Assembly (NCBI GenBank): GCA_025357945.1
Contig: JANYLJ010000011.1
Location: 1-64,000 of the forward strand
Direction: 5' to 3'
DNA from: Gemmatimonadota bacterium
Lineage (GTDB): Bacteria > Gemmatimonadota > Gemmatimonadetes > Gemmatimonadales > GWC2-71-9
Length of the DNA: 64,000 nt
The translations under genes and the position numbers were made by a program. The notes under the pieces were generated by a model. The model worked only from the letters and a program-made list of their open reading frames with translations, ran no database searches and was not told the origin of the DNA. Positions 34,911-43,790 of the stretch are shown piece after piece. Each line of letters opens with the position of its first letter. The first letter of the stretch is position 1.

Positions 34911-36671
34911 TTATGCCCGCCACATTTTCGGCACGATCCGGATCAGGCCGATCGCCCCTGCGCCACCGGCGGCCAGCCAGAAGATCGCGATGCTGGTGCG
35001 GCCGTAGAGCAGGGCACCGGTGCCGAAGAGCGCGCCGTACACGGTGAACAGCCCACAGAGCCATGCGAGGAACGCCTGCGGCAGCGAATCGGGTGACGTC
35101 GCCACGCCGGCCTCGGCGCGAATGGCACGCCACCCGGGACCGGCGGGGCGCACCTTGCGGTAGAACGCGAGCAACGTGGCGTGATCCGTTGCCGGCGAGA
35201 GAAACGCCGTGGTCACCCATACCGCGGTGGTCGCGGCGATCGTCCAGAGCAGCGAAACGTGTGCTTCGACGACCATGCCGTGCTTCGCGGCGATGAAGAA
35301 CCCGATCGCGACGGCGAATGAGGTGGTCATCGCCGCGATCTCGCACCAGGCGTTGATGCGCCACCAGAACCAGCGCAGCAGGTAGATCAGGCCGGTGCCG
35401 GCGCCGATCGACAGGATCAGCCCGAACGCCTGCTGCGCGTTGTCGAGCTCGAAGGTCAGCAAGGCGGCGAACAGCATCAAGGCAGCGGTGGTGAGGCGAC
35501 CCATAAGCACGTAGTGTCGTTCGCTGGCGTTCGGGCGGACGAAGCGACGCCAGAAGTCGTGCACCAGGTACGACGAGCCCCAGTTGAGGTGCGTCATGAT
35601 CGTTGAGCGGTAGGCCGCTTCCATCGCGCCGAGCATCAAGCCGAGGAAACCGTGCGGCAGGAACTTGAGCATGGCGGGATACGCCATGTCGTGTCCGACC
35701 AGGTGCGGGTCGACGTTCGGGAAGGCAGTTCGAATCGAGTCGAGCGTCGGGAAGATGATGATCGACGCGAGTGCCACGACGATCCATGGCCACGAGCGCA
35801 AGGCGTAGTGGGCAACGTTGAAGAGGAGCGTTCCGCCGAGGGCGTCGGCCTCGGAGCGCGCGGCGAGCATGCGCTGGGCGATGTAACTGCCGCCTCCCGG
35901 TTCAGCGCCCGGGTACCACACCGACCACCACTGCACCGTGAGCGGGATGATGAAGAGCGTGAGTGTCATCCGCCAGTCGTTGAAGTCCGGCAGGAGGTTG
36001 AGCGTCTTGGCGGGGAGGTGGGCGACGAGTCCGTGAAGCCCGCCGACGGCCGGCTGCTTCAGCGCGAAGTACGCGACCGCAAAGGCGCCAGTCATCGCGA
36101 CGCCGAACTGGATGAAGTCGATCACCAGCACGCCCCAGAGCCCGGCGATCGTGGCGAAGCCCACATTCAGGAGGGCGCAGATGAGGAGCGTCTGCCACAT
36201 CGGCCAGCCGAGGACAATATTCGCGATCTTGGCCGCGGCGAGGTTCACGGTGGCCATGATGACGCAGTTGAAGACCAGCCCGAGGTAGATCGAGCGGAAC
36301 CCGCGCACCCAGCTCGCTGCGCGCCCACTGTAGCGGATTTCGTAGAACTCGAGATCGGTGAGGACGCCGCTGCGGCGCCACAACTTGGCGAAGAAGAAGA
36401 CCGTCGCCATGCCGGTGAGCAGGAACGCCCACCATTGCCAATTGCTCGACACGCCACCGGTACGGACGAAGGAGGTGACGAGGTTTGGCGTGTCGGTGCT
36501 GAAGGTGGTGGCGACCATCGATACGCCAATCAGCCACCACGGCGCGGCTCGGCCGGCACCGAAGAATTCCGTCGAGTTCGCACTTCCCTTGCGCAGGTAG
36601 AACAGCGCCGGAATGAAGCAGATGACGATCGATGCGAGGACGATGCTCCAGTCGAGTGCGTTCGGATTCAT
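34911..36671 (-). CDS. Sodium:solute symporter family transporter
   Basis: A 586-residue SSS-family membrane protein with roughly 13-14 helices, including the SSS signature regions [19 protein letters not shown] (about 33-51) and [13 protein letters not shown]. It probably imports a sugar or sugar acid with Na+. The start overlaps the stop of the GH109-like gene by four bases, so uptake of the glycosidase product is the simple reading. The C-terminal part (about 505-586) is a longer tail with two more helices. Confidence 0.85.
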   Translation of the reverse strand: MNPNALDWSIVLASIVICFIPALFYLRKGSANSTEFFGAGRAAPWWLIGVSMVATTFSTDTPNLVTSFVRTGGVSSNWQWWAFLLTGMATVFFFAKLWRRSGVLTDLEFYEIRYSGRAASWVRGFRSIYLGLVFNCVIMATVNLAAAKIANIVLGWPMWQTLLICALLNVGFATIAGLWGVLVIDFIQFGVAMTGAFAVAYFALKQPAVGGLHGLVAHLPAKTLNLLPDFNDWRMTLTLFIIPLTVQWWSVWYPGAEPGGGSYIAQRMLAARSEADALGGTLLFNVAHYALRSWPWIVVALASIIIFPTLDSIRTAFPNVDPHLVGHDMAYPAMLKFLPHGFLGLMLGAMEAAYRSTIMTHLNWGSSYLVHDFWRRFVRPNASERHYVLMGRLTTAALMLFAALLTFELDNAQQAFGLILSIGAGTGLIYLLRWFWWRINAWCEIAAMTTSFAVAIGFFIAAKHGMVVEAHVSLLWTIAATTAVWVTTAFLSPATDHATLLAFYRKVRPAGPGWRAIRAEAGVATSPDSLPQAFLAWLCGLFTVYGALFGTGALLYGRTSIAIFWLAAGGAGAIGLIRIVPKMWRA

Positions 36672-38032
36672 GAGCGGGACCGCACCGTCTGCCAGCCGCC
36701 GCGAGTGAAGTCGGGAAACTTGACCGGTACGCTGCCATGCTTCACCGAGACTTCACTCAGCGGCCACGGCGCGCTCCACGCCGCGGCATCGTAGACATCG
36801 ATATCCGGAGGCAGGCCCTCCTGCATGCATCGCATCAGCCGTGCGATCATGATGAAGTCCATGCCACCCTCGCCGCCGGTTTTGCGGGCACGCTCGCCGA
36901 ATTCCTTCCATAGTGGGTGCGCATGTTCGGCCTGGTACTCGTCAATCGGCTTGAATGCCTCGCCGTCCTTCTGGCCATCGAGGTAGATGCGCGCCGGGTA
37001 ATCCTTGAAGACGCCCTTCGTGCCCCGGATCGAATTGAGGCGGTCATACGGTGTCGGGGTGGTCACCGCATGCTGCAACAGGATGGTCTTGCCGCGCACC
37101 GTCTTCACCAGGGACGAGTTGATGTCGCCCTCGACGTAGGTCTCGCGCCACTTGGGCGAATCCTTGGGCACGTGGGCGTCGCGCCAGAGCGAGAGGCCGC
37201 GCTCGCCGGTGGACATCGATACGAGGTAGTCGAAGCGATCGCCGCCGTGGATATCGAGATACCACGAGACGGGGCCGAGTCCGTGCGTCGGGTAGAAATT
37301 GCCCTGGCGATTGGTGTGCGGAAACCGCCGCCACAGGCCTTCGTCCCGGTCCTCGAAGAGGATCGATCGCAGGTCATGGATGTACGCGGCCTCGCCGTAC
37401 TGCACTTCGCCAAACATTCCCTTCTTCACCATCGTGTTGACCATCATCTCGTTGAAATCGTAGCAACAGTTCTCCATGATGAGACAATGGCGGCGCGTCC
37501 GTTCGGACGCGTCGACCAGCGCCCAGCATTCGTCCAGTGATGTCGCGGCGGGCACCTCGGTCCCGGCGTGCTTGCCCGCCTTCAGCGCGGCGAGGCAGAC
37601 CGGCGTGTGCCACGGCCATGGCGTCGCGGTGTAGACGAAATCGATGTCGTCACGGGTAACAAGGTGCTCGAAGTCACGCTCGCCGGCAGTATACAGCGCG
37701 GGCATCGGTTGTCCCGCCTGCACCACCCGATCAGCGGCGCGTTGTGCCTTGGCGGGAACAATGTCGCAGAGCGCCGTAACGCGCACGCCGTCGACCGAGA
37801 GGAACTCGCCGAGGACCGAGCTCCCCCGGAGACCGGTCCCGACGATCGCGACCCGCACCGACTCATGGCGCTCGAACGGCACGCCCATCATGGTCGCCGC
37901 CACCGATTGCGCCGGGTCCTCGCCGCGTCGCTCCTCGGCGTGGTCTGGCCACGCCATGAACGCCCCGGCGGTAGCGGCGCCCTTGATCAGGTCACGACGC
38001 GAGAGCAGCTCGTCGATCGGTCGGTCTGGCAT
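36668..38032 (-). CDS. GH109-like glycosidase, probable alpha-N-acetylgalactosaminidase
   Basis: 454 residues from the ATG at 38032 (frame open to 38143). A twin-arginine signal is present (SRRDLIKGAATAGAF), so export occurs in folded form with bound cofactor. A Gfo/Idh/MocA NAD-binding fold follows (VRVAIVGTGLRGSS). Stretches such as YTATPWPWHTPVC, SERTRRHCLIMENCCYD and GEAAYIHDLRS match GH109, the NAD-dependent retaining alpha-N-acetylgalactosaminidases. Length (usual 440-460) agrees. It is the first gene of a minus-strand operon with symporter, propeller protein, nucleotidyltransferase and kinase. It would release GalNAc, or a related sugar, from glycoconjugates in the periplasm. Confidence 0.85.
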   Translation of the reverse strand: MPDRPIDELLSRRDLIKGAATAGAFMAWPDHAEERRGEDPAQSVAATMMGVPFERHESVRVAIVGTGLRGSSVLGEFLSVDGVRVTALCDIVPAKAQRAADRVVQAGQPMPALYTAGERDFEHLVTRDDIDFVYTATPWPWHTPVCLAALKAGKHAGTEVPAATSLDECWALVDASERTRRHCLIMENCCYDFNEMMVNTMVKKGMFGEVQYGEAAYIHDLRSILFEDRDEGLWRRFPHTNRQGNFYPTHGLGPVSWYLDIHGGDRFDYLVSMSTGERGLSLWRDAHVPKDSPKWRETYVEGDINSSLVKTVRGKTILLQHAVTTPTPYDRLNSIRGTKGVFKDYPARIYLDGQKDGEAFKPIDEYQAEHAHPLWKEFGERARKTGGEGGMDFIMIARLMRCMQEGLPPDIDVYDAAAWSAPWPLSEVSVKHGSVPVKFPDFTRGGWQTVRSRS

Positions 38033-38097
38033 GATGGAATTCCGGTTGCCATGGAGGGGTGAGGTGGACGCCCGCTTAGCTTGATTATCGCCGACCC

Positions 38098-39399
38098 ATG
38101 ACCATGCCGCCATCCCGTCGCTCGCTCGGCTTTTCCGCCGCACTCGCCGCGGTCGTCGCCAACATCGTCGGGACGGGGGTATTTACCACCCTCGGCCTGC
38201 AGGTGCAGGAGATCACCGACGGCTTCGCGCTCCTGGCCCTCTGGGCGGTCGGCGGCCTGATCGCGCTCGCCGGCGCGCTGACGTACGGGGAACTCTCGGC
38301 CGCGATTCACGGGTCGGGGGGCGAGTACCGCTTTCTCGGCCGGGTCTACCACCCCGCCCTTGGTGCGGTGGCCGGCTGGGTTTCGATCGCGGCGGGCTTT
38401 GCCGCCCCCGTCGCGCTGGCGGCGATGGCGCTCGGCCGGTACGCCGGACCGTTGATCGGCGTACCCGCACAGACCCTCGGCATCGTCGCGATCCTCGCGG
38501 CCACCGGCGTGCACCTGCTGGCACCGGCGATCGGCGGCAGGGTTCAGGTGGTGGTGACGACGCTCAAGGTTTTGCTGATTGTGGCATTCATCGCCGTCGG
38601 CGTGCTGCACGGTTCGCCCACGGCGTTGTCGTTCGCGCCGACCGCCGAATCGTGGGGAGCGATCGCCAGCGGGCCGTTCGCGTTGTCGCTGATCTTTGTG
38701 TCGTACGCCTACTCGGGCTTCAACGCCGCGGTGTATTTCCAGGCCGAAGTGGTGGAGGCCGAGCGGAACGTTCCGCGGGCGTTGGTGACCGGTACGGTGA
38801 TGGTGATCGGACTGTACGTTGCGCTCAACTGGGTGTTCCTGCGAACCACTCCGATTGCCGATCTCGCCGGCCAGGTGGAAGTCGGTGCAATTGTTGCTGG
38901 CCGCGTGCTCGGTGGGTCGGGGGGGCGGCTGATGAGCGGATGCATCGCGCTCCTGCTGGTGTCCACAATCAGCGGGATGACCCTTGCCGGTCCGCGCGTC
39001 ATCGAAGCGATGGCTGAGGATCTGCCGCCGCTCCGCCCGCTCGCCCAACGGAGCGTCACCGGAAGCCCGCGGCGGGCGGTCCTGCTTCAGGGTGGGTTGG
39101 CACTCGCGTTTGTCCTGACCGATTCGTTCGTGGGCGTGCTCACCTATGCCGGCTTTACACTCACGTTGTTTACGCTGCTCGCGGTGATGGGCGTCATCCT
39201 GTTGCGTCGCCGCGAGGCGTCGCTGCCGCGGCCCTATCACGTCTGGGGCTATCCGTGGACGCCGCTCTTCTTCGCCGGGTTCTCGTTGTGGACACTCATC
39301 ATCGTGATCCGTGACAAGCCGCTCGAAGCAGTTGGTGGGGCGGTGACGCTCGGTGTGGCCGCGTTGCTGACCTGGCTGGTCGGGGAGCGCGACGCCTGA
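38098..39399 (+). CDS. Amino acid permease (APC superfamily)
   Basis: 433 residues with about 12 membrane helices. The N-terminal GFSAALAAVVANIVGTGVF carries the G-x-G-x-x substrate/Na+ site of APC transporters; YGELSAAIHGSGGEYRFL and YAYSGFNAAVY are also typical. It is transcribed away from the GH109 operon with 65 bases between starts. Substrate is not predicted. Its stop is followed immediately by a GAGAGAC array and paired hairpins. Confidence 0.85.
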   Translation: MTMPPSRRSLGFSAALAAVVANIVGTGVFTTLGLQVQEITDGFALLALWAVGGLIALAGALTYGELSAAIHGSGGEYRFLGRVYHPALGAVAGWVSIAAGFAAPVALAAMALGRYAGPLIGVPAQTLGIVAILAATGVHLLAPAIGGRVQVVVTTLKVLLIVAFIAVGVLHGSPTALSFAPTAESWGAIASGPFALSLIFVSYAYSGFNAAVYFQAEVVEAERNVPRALVTGTVMVIGLYVALNWVFLRTTPIADLAGQVEVGAIVAGRVLGGSGGRLMSGCIALLLVSTISGMTLAGPRVIEAMAEDLPPLRPLAQRSVTGSPRRAVLLQGGLALAFVLTDSFVGVLTYAGFTLTLFTLLAVMGVILLRRREASLPRPYHVWGYPWTPLFFAGFSLWTLIIVIRDKPLEAVGGAVTLGVAALLTWLVGERDA

Positions 39400-39416
39400 G
39401 AGAGACGAGAGACGAG
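39400..39416. repeat. GAGAGAC heptamer array after permease
   Basis: Just over two heptamers (GAGAGACGAGAGACGAG) begin at the base after the permease TGA. The same unit occurs at 17752-17783 and, inverted, at 17836-17873. Confidence 0.8.
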
Positions 39417-39437
39417 GGGGTCTCGCCCGGAGCAAAC

Positions 39438-39478
39438 GTCGCTTTAGCGACATCAGCCGAGCCGCGGCTTTAGCCGCG
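39438..39478. repeat. Twin hairpins with TTTA loops
   Basis: Two consecutive perfect hairpins: GTCGC-TTTA-GCGAC at 39438-39451 and CGCGGC-TTTA-GCCGCG at 39463-39478. They lie between convergent genes, six bases before the NlpC/P60 stop codon. They may act as a bidirectional terminator or belong to a dispersed palindromic repeat family. Confidence 0.75.
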
Positions 39479-39483
39479 AGCTC

Positions 39484-40068
39484 TCAGGTCGACGAGCTGC
39501 TCGTCACTCCCGTGCTGTCGTGTGGTGCGGCGTTGGTCGAATCGTGGGCAAAAAGGCGGCGGACGCTCTTCCACCAGGTGGTCGCGGCGCGACCGGTCGG
39601 GAGTGCGCTTTCCACCACCCCAGCGCGCCGGTTGGCGGCCTGCACGTACTTGCCATCACCAATATAAATGCCGACGTGCGAGACCCGCTTCCCCTTGCCG
39701 AAGAAGAGCAGATCACCCGGCAGGAGCGCCGACGGGTCCTTCGCGACTTCGACGCCGACCTTCACCTGTTCGCGCGACGTGCGCGGCAGCGCGAAGTCGA
39801 ACTTTGACATCACCCATTGCACCAGACCGCTGCAGTCGAAGGCCTTACCCGGCGCCTTCGCACCGAATCGGTACTTGAGCCCGACCTGCCCACGCGCGAG
39901 CTCGACGAGCGAGTCGCGGGTGGGGGAGTTGAGCAGCATGCGGGAGATGGCGGCGAACGGCTTTTCGCCAGGGGAGAATCCGATCTGCTGCGCTGCGGCG
40001 ATGCCGGAACGGCCCGCGACAAGGGCTGTCGCGAGCAGAAGCGGGCTCAGGCGGCGGAGCAGGGTCAC
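39484..40068 (-). CDS. NlpC/P60 peptidoglycan endopeptidase
   Basis: 194 residues with a signal peptide (LLLATALVAGRSGIAAAQ). Catalytic Cys79 is in FDCSGLVQW and His131 in VSHVGIYIGDG; a polar third residue follows near Gln143-Asn146. PGDLLFFGKG is also typical. It likely cleaves gamma-D-Glu-diaminopimelate or similar bonds in cell-wall peptides. The C-terminus is a Ser/Thr-rich tail (TGVTSSSST). The upstream 138 bases to arginase hold no recognised gene. Confidence 0.9.
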   Translation of the reverse strand: MTLLRRLSPLLLATALVAGRSGIAAAQQIGFSPGEKPFAAISRMLLNSPTRDSLVELARGQVGLKYRFGAKAPGKAFDCSGLVQWVMSKFDFALPRTSREQVKVGVEVAKDPSALLPGDLLFFGKGKRVSHVGIYIGDGKYVQAANRRAGVVESALPTGRAATTWWKSVRRLFAHDSTNAAPHDSTGVTSSSST

Positions 40069-40206
40069 GTCGGCTCGTGGTACGGAGTGTTCGGTCTGGT
40101 GAACGGCAGATTCTAGTCTCGGACGGTCGATCGGGCTACCCCAGTCGTCGTCGCAATGTGTAACGTTCGGCCGCGCCCGGACCGCAGTTCAGTTCGGGTG
40201 CGGCGA

Positions 40207-41112
40207 TCAGATGATCCGCTGCCCGAATGCGCTCGCCATGAGCCCGACGGCCAGCTCGGCGGTGTGATTGGCTTCGTCGAGGACCGGGTTCACCTCGACG
40301 AGATCCATCGCGACCAGGCGGCCGGTATCCCAGAGGGTTTCCATGGCGAGGTGCGCTTCGCGAAACGTCGCGCCGCCAGGCACTGGTGTGCCGACGCCGG
40401 GGGCTTCGCGGGGGTCGACGAAGTCGAGATCGAGGGAGACGTGAAACCCGGTGGTGCCGTTGCTCACCTTGGCGATCGCTTCACCGAGGATCGCGCGCAG
40501 GCCGCGCTCGTCGAGATCGCGCATCGTGTAGATGGTGACACCGTACTCGCGCGCGTGCATGCGCTCCGCCTGGTCGAGATCGCGCGCCCCGATAATGACG
40601 ACATTCTCCGCTCGCACTGCGGGTCCAGGTTTCGCGAGCGACGCCATGCCGCGGTCGCCGTGCCCGAGCAGGTGGGCGACCGGCATGCCGTGCACGTTGC
40701 CGCTGAGGGTGCTCTCGGGTGTGTTGAGATCCGCGTGGGCATCGAGCCAGATCAGGCCGAGCCGCTCGCCGCGTTCTGCCAGCGCGGTGGCGACGCCGGC
40801 GACGGAGCCGCCCGCCACCGAATGATCGCCGCCCAGCACCAGCGGAATCTGGCCATTGCGCACCAGGTCTGCCGTGCGCCGCGCGACATCGCGGCAGACA
40901 CCGGTGATCGTCGGAAGAAACTCGATGCCATGTTCGAGCTTGAGCGTTTCGCGGGTTGGCACCGGCACGTCGCCGGTGTCGACGACGGTGTGGCCTAGTT
41001 GCTCGAGCCGGGACGCGAGGCGCGCCAGCCGGACGGCCGATGGCCCCATCTCGACGCCGCGGCGTGAGGCGCCGAGATCCAGGGGAACGCCGAGGAGTGC
41101 GATGGAGGCCAT
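40207..41112 (-). CDS. rocF: Arginase (ureohydrolase family)
   Basis: 301 residues from the ATG at 41112 (the frame extends to 41409 without conserved sequence). Mn2+ ligands are visible: LGGDHSVAGG, WLDAHADLNTPE and SLDLDFVDP. This gives L-arginine to L-ornithine plus urea. Arginase length (about 300) and the HGMPVAHLLG loop agree. The family also includes agmatinase and formiminoglutamase; arginase fits best. The metallo-hydrolase gene ends 38 bases upstream on the same strand. Confidence 0.85.
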   Translation of the reverse strand: MASIALLGVPLDLGASRRGVEMGPSAVRLARLASRLEQLGHTVVDTGDVPVPTRETLKLEHGIEFLPTITGVCRDVARRTADLVRNGQIPLVLGGDHSVAGGSVAGVATALAERGERLGLIWLDAHADLNTPESTLSGNVHGMPVAHLLGHGDRGMASLAKPGPAVRAENVVIIGARDLDQAERMHAREYGVTIYTMRDLDERGLRAILGEAIAKVSNGTTGFHVSLDLDFVDPREAPGVGTPVPGGATFREAHLAMETLWDTGRLVAMDLVEVNPVLDEANHTAELAVGLMASAFGQRII

Positions 41113-41150
41113 GGCTGGGAAGTTAGCCGGAACGACCCGGAAGGACGGTG

Positions 41151-41873
41151 TTACCGGATCATTTCGCCCGGAACGGGTGCCAGCACACGATCGCGCAGTG
41201 GTGCCGGCAGCAGTTGCCGTAGCGCCTCGGGCGTTCCGGTCAGTCCGGGGAATGTCCCGTAGTGTTGCGGAATAATCCATTCCGGCATGACCAGTTCGCA
41301 GGCCTTGGCCGCCTGGCGCGGTCCCATGGTGTAGAAGTCGCCGATCGGGAGCATCAACACGGTGGGCCGATAGATCTCCGCGATCAATTGCATGTCGCCG
41401 AACACGCACGTGTCACCAGTGTTATAGATCACGGTGCCATTCGGCAGCTCGATCACCATGCCGCATGGATCGCCGATCGACCGCGGGCGCCCATCCGGCG
41501 CGGCAACCGACGACGAATGAAACGCCTGGGTCAGCGTCACCGTCACGCCCGCATGCGCCGCAGCGCCTCCCTTGTTGCAGCCGATCAGTTGCGCGTCGGG
41601 GACGCCCAACGCGCCGAATTCCATCGTGAGTTCATACGACGAGAGTACGGCGGCACCGGTCTGTTGGGCGAGCGGCACCACGTCGGCGATATGATCGGAA
41701 TGGCCGTGGGTGACCAGGATGTGCGTGGCGAGTGCCGCCAGCTCCCGTGCATTCGCCGGTGCCTTGGGATTGTCGAGGAACGGGTCGATCAGGATTCGCG
41801 GGCCATCGGGCGCGGCGTGGAGATAGAACGTGGCGTGGCCGAGCCAGGTCAGTTCGAAGCCAAGACGCGACAT
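41151..41873 (-). CDS. Metallo-beta-lactamase-fold hydrolase, UPF0173 type
   Basis: A 240-residue MBL-fold protein: LTWLGHATFYL at the N-terminus, metal-binding THGHSDH, then NTGDTCVFGDM and IIPQHYGTFP. The pattern and length match the UPF0173/YtkL group of metal-dependent hydrolases, whose substrates are mostly unknown. Probably cotranscribed with arginase 38 bases downstream. Confidence 0.85.
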   Translation of the reverse strand: MSRLGFELTWLGHATFYLHAAPDGPRILIDPFLDNPKAPANARELAALATHILVTHGHSDHIADVVPLAQQTGAAVLSSYELTMEFGALGVPDAQLIGCNKGGAAAHAGVTVTLTQAFHSSSVAAPDGRPRSIGDPCGMVIELPNGTVIYNTGDTCVFGDMQLIAEIYRPTVLMLPIGDFYTMGPRQAAKACELVMPEWIIPQHYGTFPGLTGTPEALRQLLPAPLRDRVLAPVPGEMIR

Positions 41874-41991
41874 TACAGGCGCTCCCCCAAAAGGGATCCG
41901 GGAAATTCCGGGTACTCGAACCAGCAGGACGAATGTATTGTGGAGCAGTTATGCGCCGTGACGTCCTCCGAGTGAAGTCAGGTGATGCCCG

Positions 41992-42831
41992 ATGAAGCTA
42001 CCTCGGGCCCTCACGGTGCTGCTGGCACTGGCCGGTGTCGCGCCCGCGTTATCGGCGCAGCAGGGATTGTGTTTCCCGGCCAGGGATTCGCATGAGGCGA
42101 ATACCTTCGCGATCCTGTCCGTGCCGGTGGCCTTCACCGGAACCCGGGCGCCCGCCGCGGCCTCCGGGGTGTCGGTCGGGGTGGAGCTCGCGTCGTTGCC
42201 GACCGTTGACGCCACCGACGCGACGTCGACCGCGTGCCGCCCGGGGAAGGGGCCCGAGAACACCCATCCGATCGCCGGGATCGTCCGGCCGCGAATCGCC
42301 GTCGCTGTGCATGGTTTCGTACTTGAGGCGTCCTGGATTCCGCCGGTGACGGTGAACGAGGTCAAGGCAAACCTGGTCGGGCTGGCGATTGCCCGTCCGT
42401 TCGCGCTCGCCGCGGGATGGTATCTCGGTGTTCGGGTGCACGCCGTACTCGGATCGCTGAACGCTCCGGTGACCTGTAACGACGCGGCATTGCGGGACGC
42501 GACCAGCGAATGCTTTGGTGGCACGCGGTCGAACGATCGCTGGCAACCAGGGGTTTTCGGCGCAGAAGCGGTCGTTGGCGCGGGGCGTGCCAGGATCCGT
42601 CCGTATCTCGGCGTGGGGTATACGATGCTGAGATCGCGGTTCCGGGTCGATTTTACCAACGCCGCAGGGTCGACCGATAACACGCAGGTGAACGTCGACC
42701 TCGAACGCGTGGCGTTGTTCGCCGGCGTGATGTGGCGCCTGGGCCAATCCAGCATCACGGCAGAAGCGTACTCCACTCCAGCGGATGCTGTGACCGCACG
42801 GTTGGTGGTGCGGACTCTCGTGGGGAGGTAG
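41992..42831 (+). CDS. Outer-membrane beta-barrel protein, unassigned
   Basis: 279 residues, signal peptide LTVLLALAGVAPALSAQQ. Alternating strand pattern (GWYLGVRVHAVLGSL, IRPYLGVGYTMLRSRFRVDF, VALFAGVMWRL) suggests a barrel. Three or more cysteines (GLCFPARD, STACRPG, VTCNDAA, SECFGG) could make disulfides, unusual for such barrels. Its stop is three bases before the YceI start, so the two are cotranscribed. No closer family is recognised. Confidence 0.7.
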   Translation: MKLPRALTVLLALAGVAPALSAQQGLCFPARDSHEANTFAILSVPVAFTGTRAPAAASGVSVGVELASLPTVDATDATSTACRPGKGPENTHPIAGIVRPRIAVAVHGFVLEASWIPPVTVNEVKANLVGLAIARPFALAAGWYLGVRVHAVLGSLNAPVTCNDAALRDATSECFGGTRSNDRWQPGVFGAEAVVGAGRARIRPYLGVGYTMLRSRFRVDFTNAAGSTDNTQVNVDLERVALFAGVMWRLGQSSITAEAYSTPADAVTARLVVRTLVGR

Positions 42832-42833
42832 CG

Positions 42834-43403
42834 ATGCCGGTTCGCTGGATCATCACAGCAACGCTGTGCACTGGCGTCACGATGGCGCACGCCGTTGCCG
42901 CACAAGCCGTGGCCGACGGGGGTCTCGCCCGCGGCACTTTGGCGTTCGATGCCAAGGCCACGTTCGGCGCGTTCACAGGCACGACGACGACGATGACGGG
43001 TCAGCTGACGGGTGCACCCACGCTGGCGGGCGTGCACGGCTGGGTCGAGGCGCCGTCGAATTCGTTGACGACCAATAACGGGCATCGCGATCGCGACATG
43101 GCGGGATCACTGGAGAGCGCAAAGTATCCGGGTATTCGTTTTGATGTTGACAGTGTCACCGTGGGCGAGCAACACGGCGACTCGACCGCCGTGACGCTGA
43201 CCGGATCGTTTACGCTACACGGTCAGAAGCGCTCGGCGAAGGTGCCGGGTTGGGTCTGGCTGACGGCAAAGGGGGCGCGCTTTCGCGGCGCGCTGCCGAT
43301 TAACGTCAAGGACTACGGCGTGGGCGGGTTGAGCAAAATGCTCGGGATGCTCAAGATGAATGAGATGATCACGGTGAGGATGGACGTGACGTTCGAGAGG
43401 TGA
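42834..43403 (+). CDS. YceI-like lipocalin-fold periplasmic protein
   Basis: 189 residues with a signal peptide ending HAVAAQ. YceI features: LAFDAKATFGAFTGT, GWVEAPSNSLTTNN, RDRDMAGSLESAKYPGIRFD and LTGSFTLHGQKRS. YceI proteins bind isoprenoid-like lipids in a beta-barrel. GGGGAGG precedes the ATG by five bases. The stop is followed by an orphan coding fragment on the opposite strand. Confidence 0.88.
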   Translation: MPVRWIITATLCTGVTMAHAVAAQAVADGGLARGTLAFDAKATFGAFTGTTTTMTGQLTGAPTLAGVHGWVEAPSNSLTTNNGHRDRDMAGSLESAKYPGIRFDVDSVTVGEQHGDSTAVTLTGSFTLHGQKRSAKVPGWVWLTAKGARFRGALPINVKDYGVGGLSKMLGMLKMNEMITVRMDVTFER

Positions 43404-43404
43404 A

Positions 43405-43790
43405 GCGGGGCGCCCGCCCGGCCCGGCCGCAGTGGTTCGGGCTGGGCGAACCAGGCGATCGTCTTGATCCCGTTGGCCGCCGCGTTCGATGGCGATGCGA
43501 CCCGTGCGCCAGAAATTGAACAGCAGGTCTTCGCGATACCGGGATGCGAGATCGAGAATGGCGCGGTTGGCAGTCATCGCATTGTCGATCGACTGGCGGA
43601 AATGCCACGGGCCCCATTGCACCGGGAAGATGCAGTCCGGGTTGACCTGCACTGCGCGGACGATGTCGTCGTCAAGGATGCGCAACGTCTCGGAGTGGTT
43701 CATCGACACCATCTGCCACACCAACTCGAGCTGTTGATCGGCGTCAAGGACTTCGTCGCCGTGCAGTCGCCGGGTGAGGGTGAGATCAAA
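43405..43790 (-). pseudogene. Orphan frameshifted coding fragment, family unknown
   Basis: From about 43790 to 43497 one minus-strand frame has strongly GC-rich third positions and a protein-like composition (LELVWQMVSMNHSETLRIL, NPDCIFPVQWGPWHFRQS, LLFNFWRTGRIAIE). Beyond that the signal moves to another frame (NGIKTIAWFAQPEPLRPG) down to about 43405. The first frame then degenerates. I read this as a single gene with an indel near 43495, or a gene tail left by a deletion. No start with a ribosome site is evident; ATG at 43712 is one candidate. The beginning abuts the BaiN-type gene's stop. Family not recognised. Confidence 0.45.

Noticed and set aside
37987-39453. 488-codon minus-strand open frame opposite the permease
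   Set aside because: The plus strand encodes a hydrophobic permease with APC motifs. The antisense reading is a polar shadow without domains.
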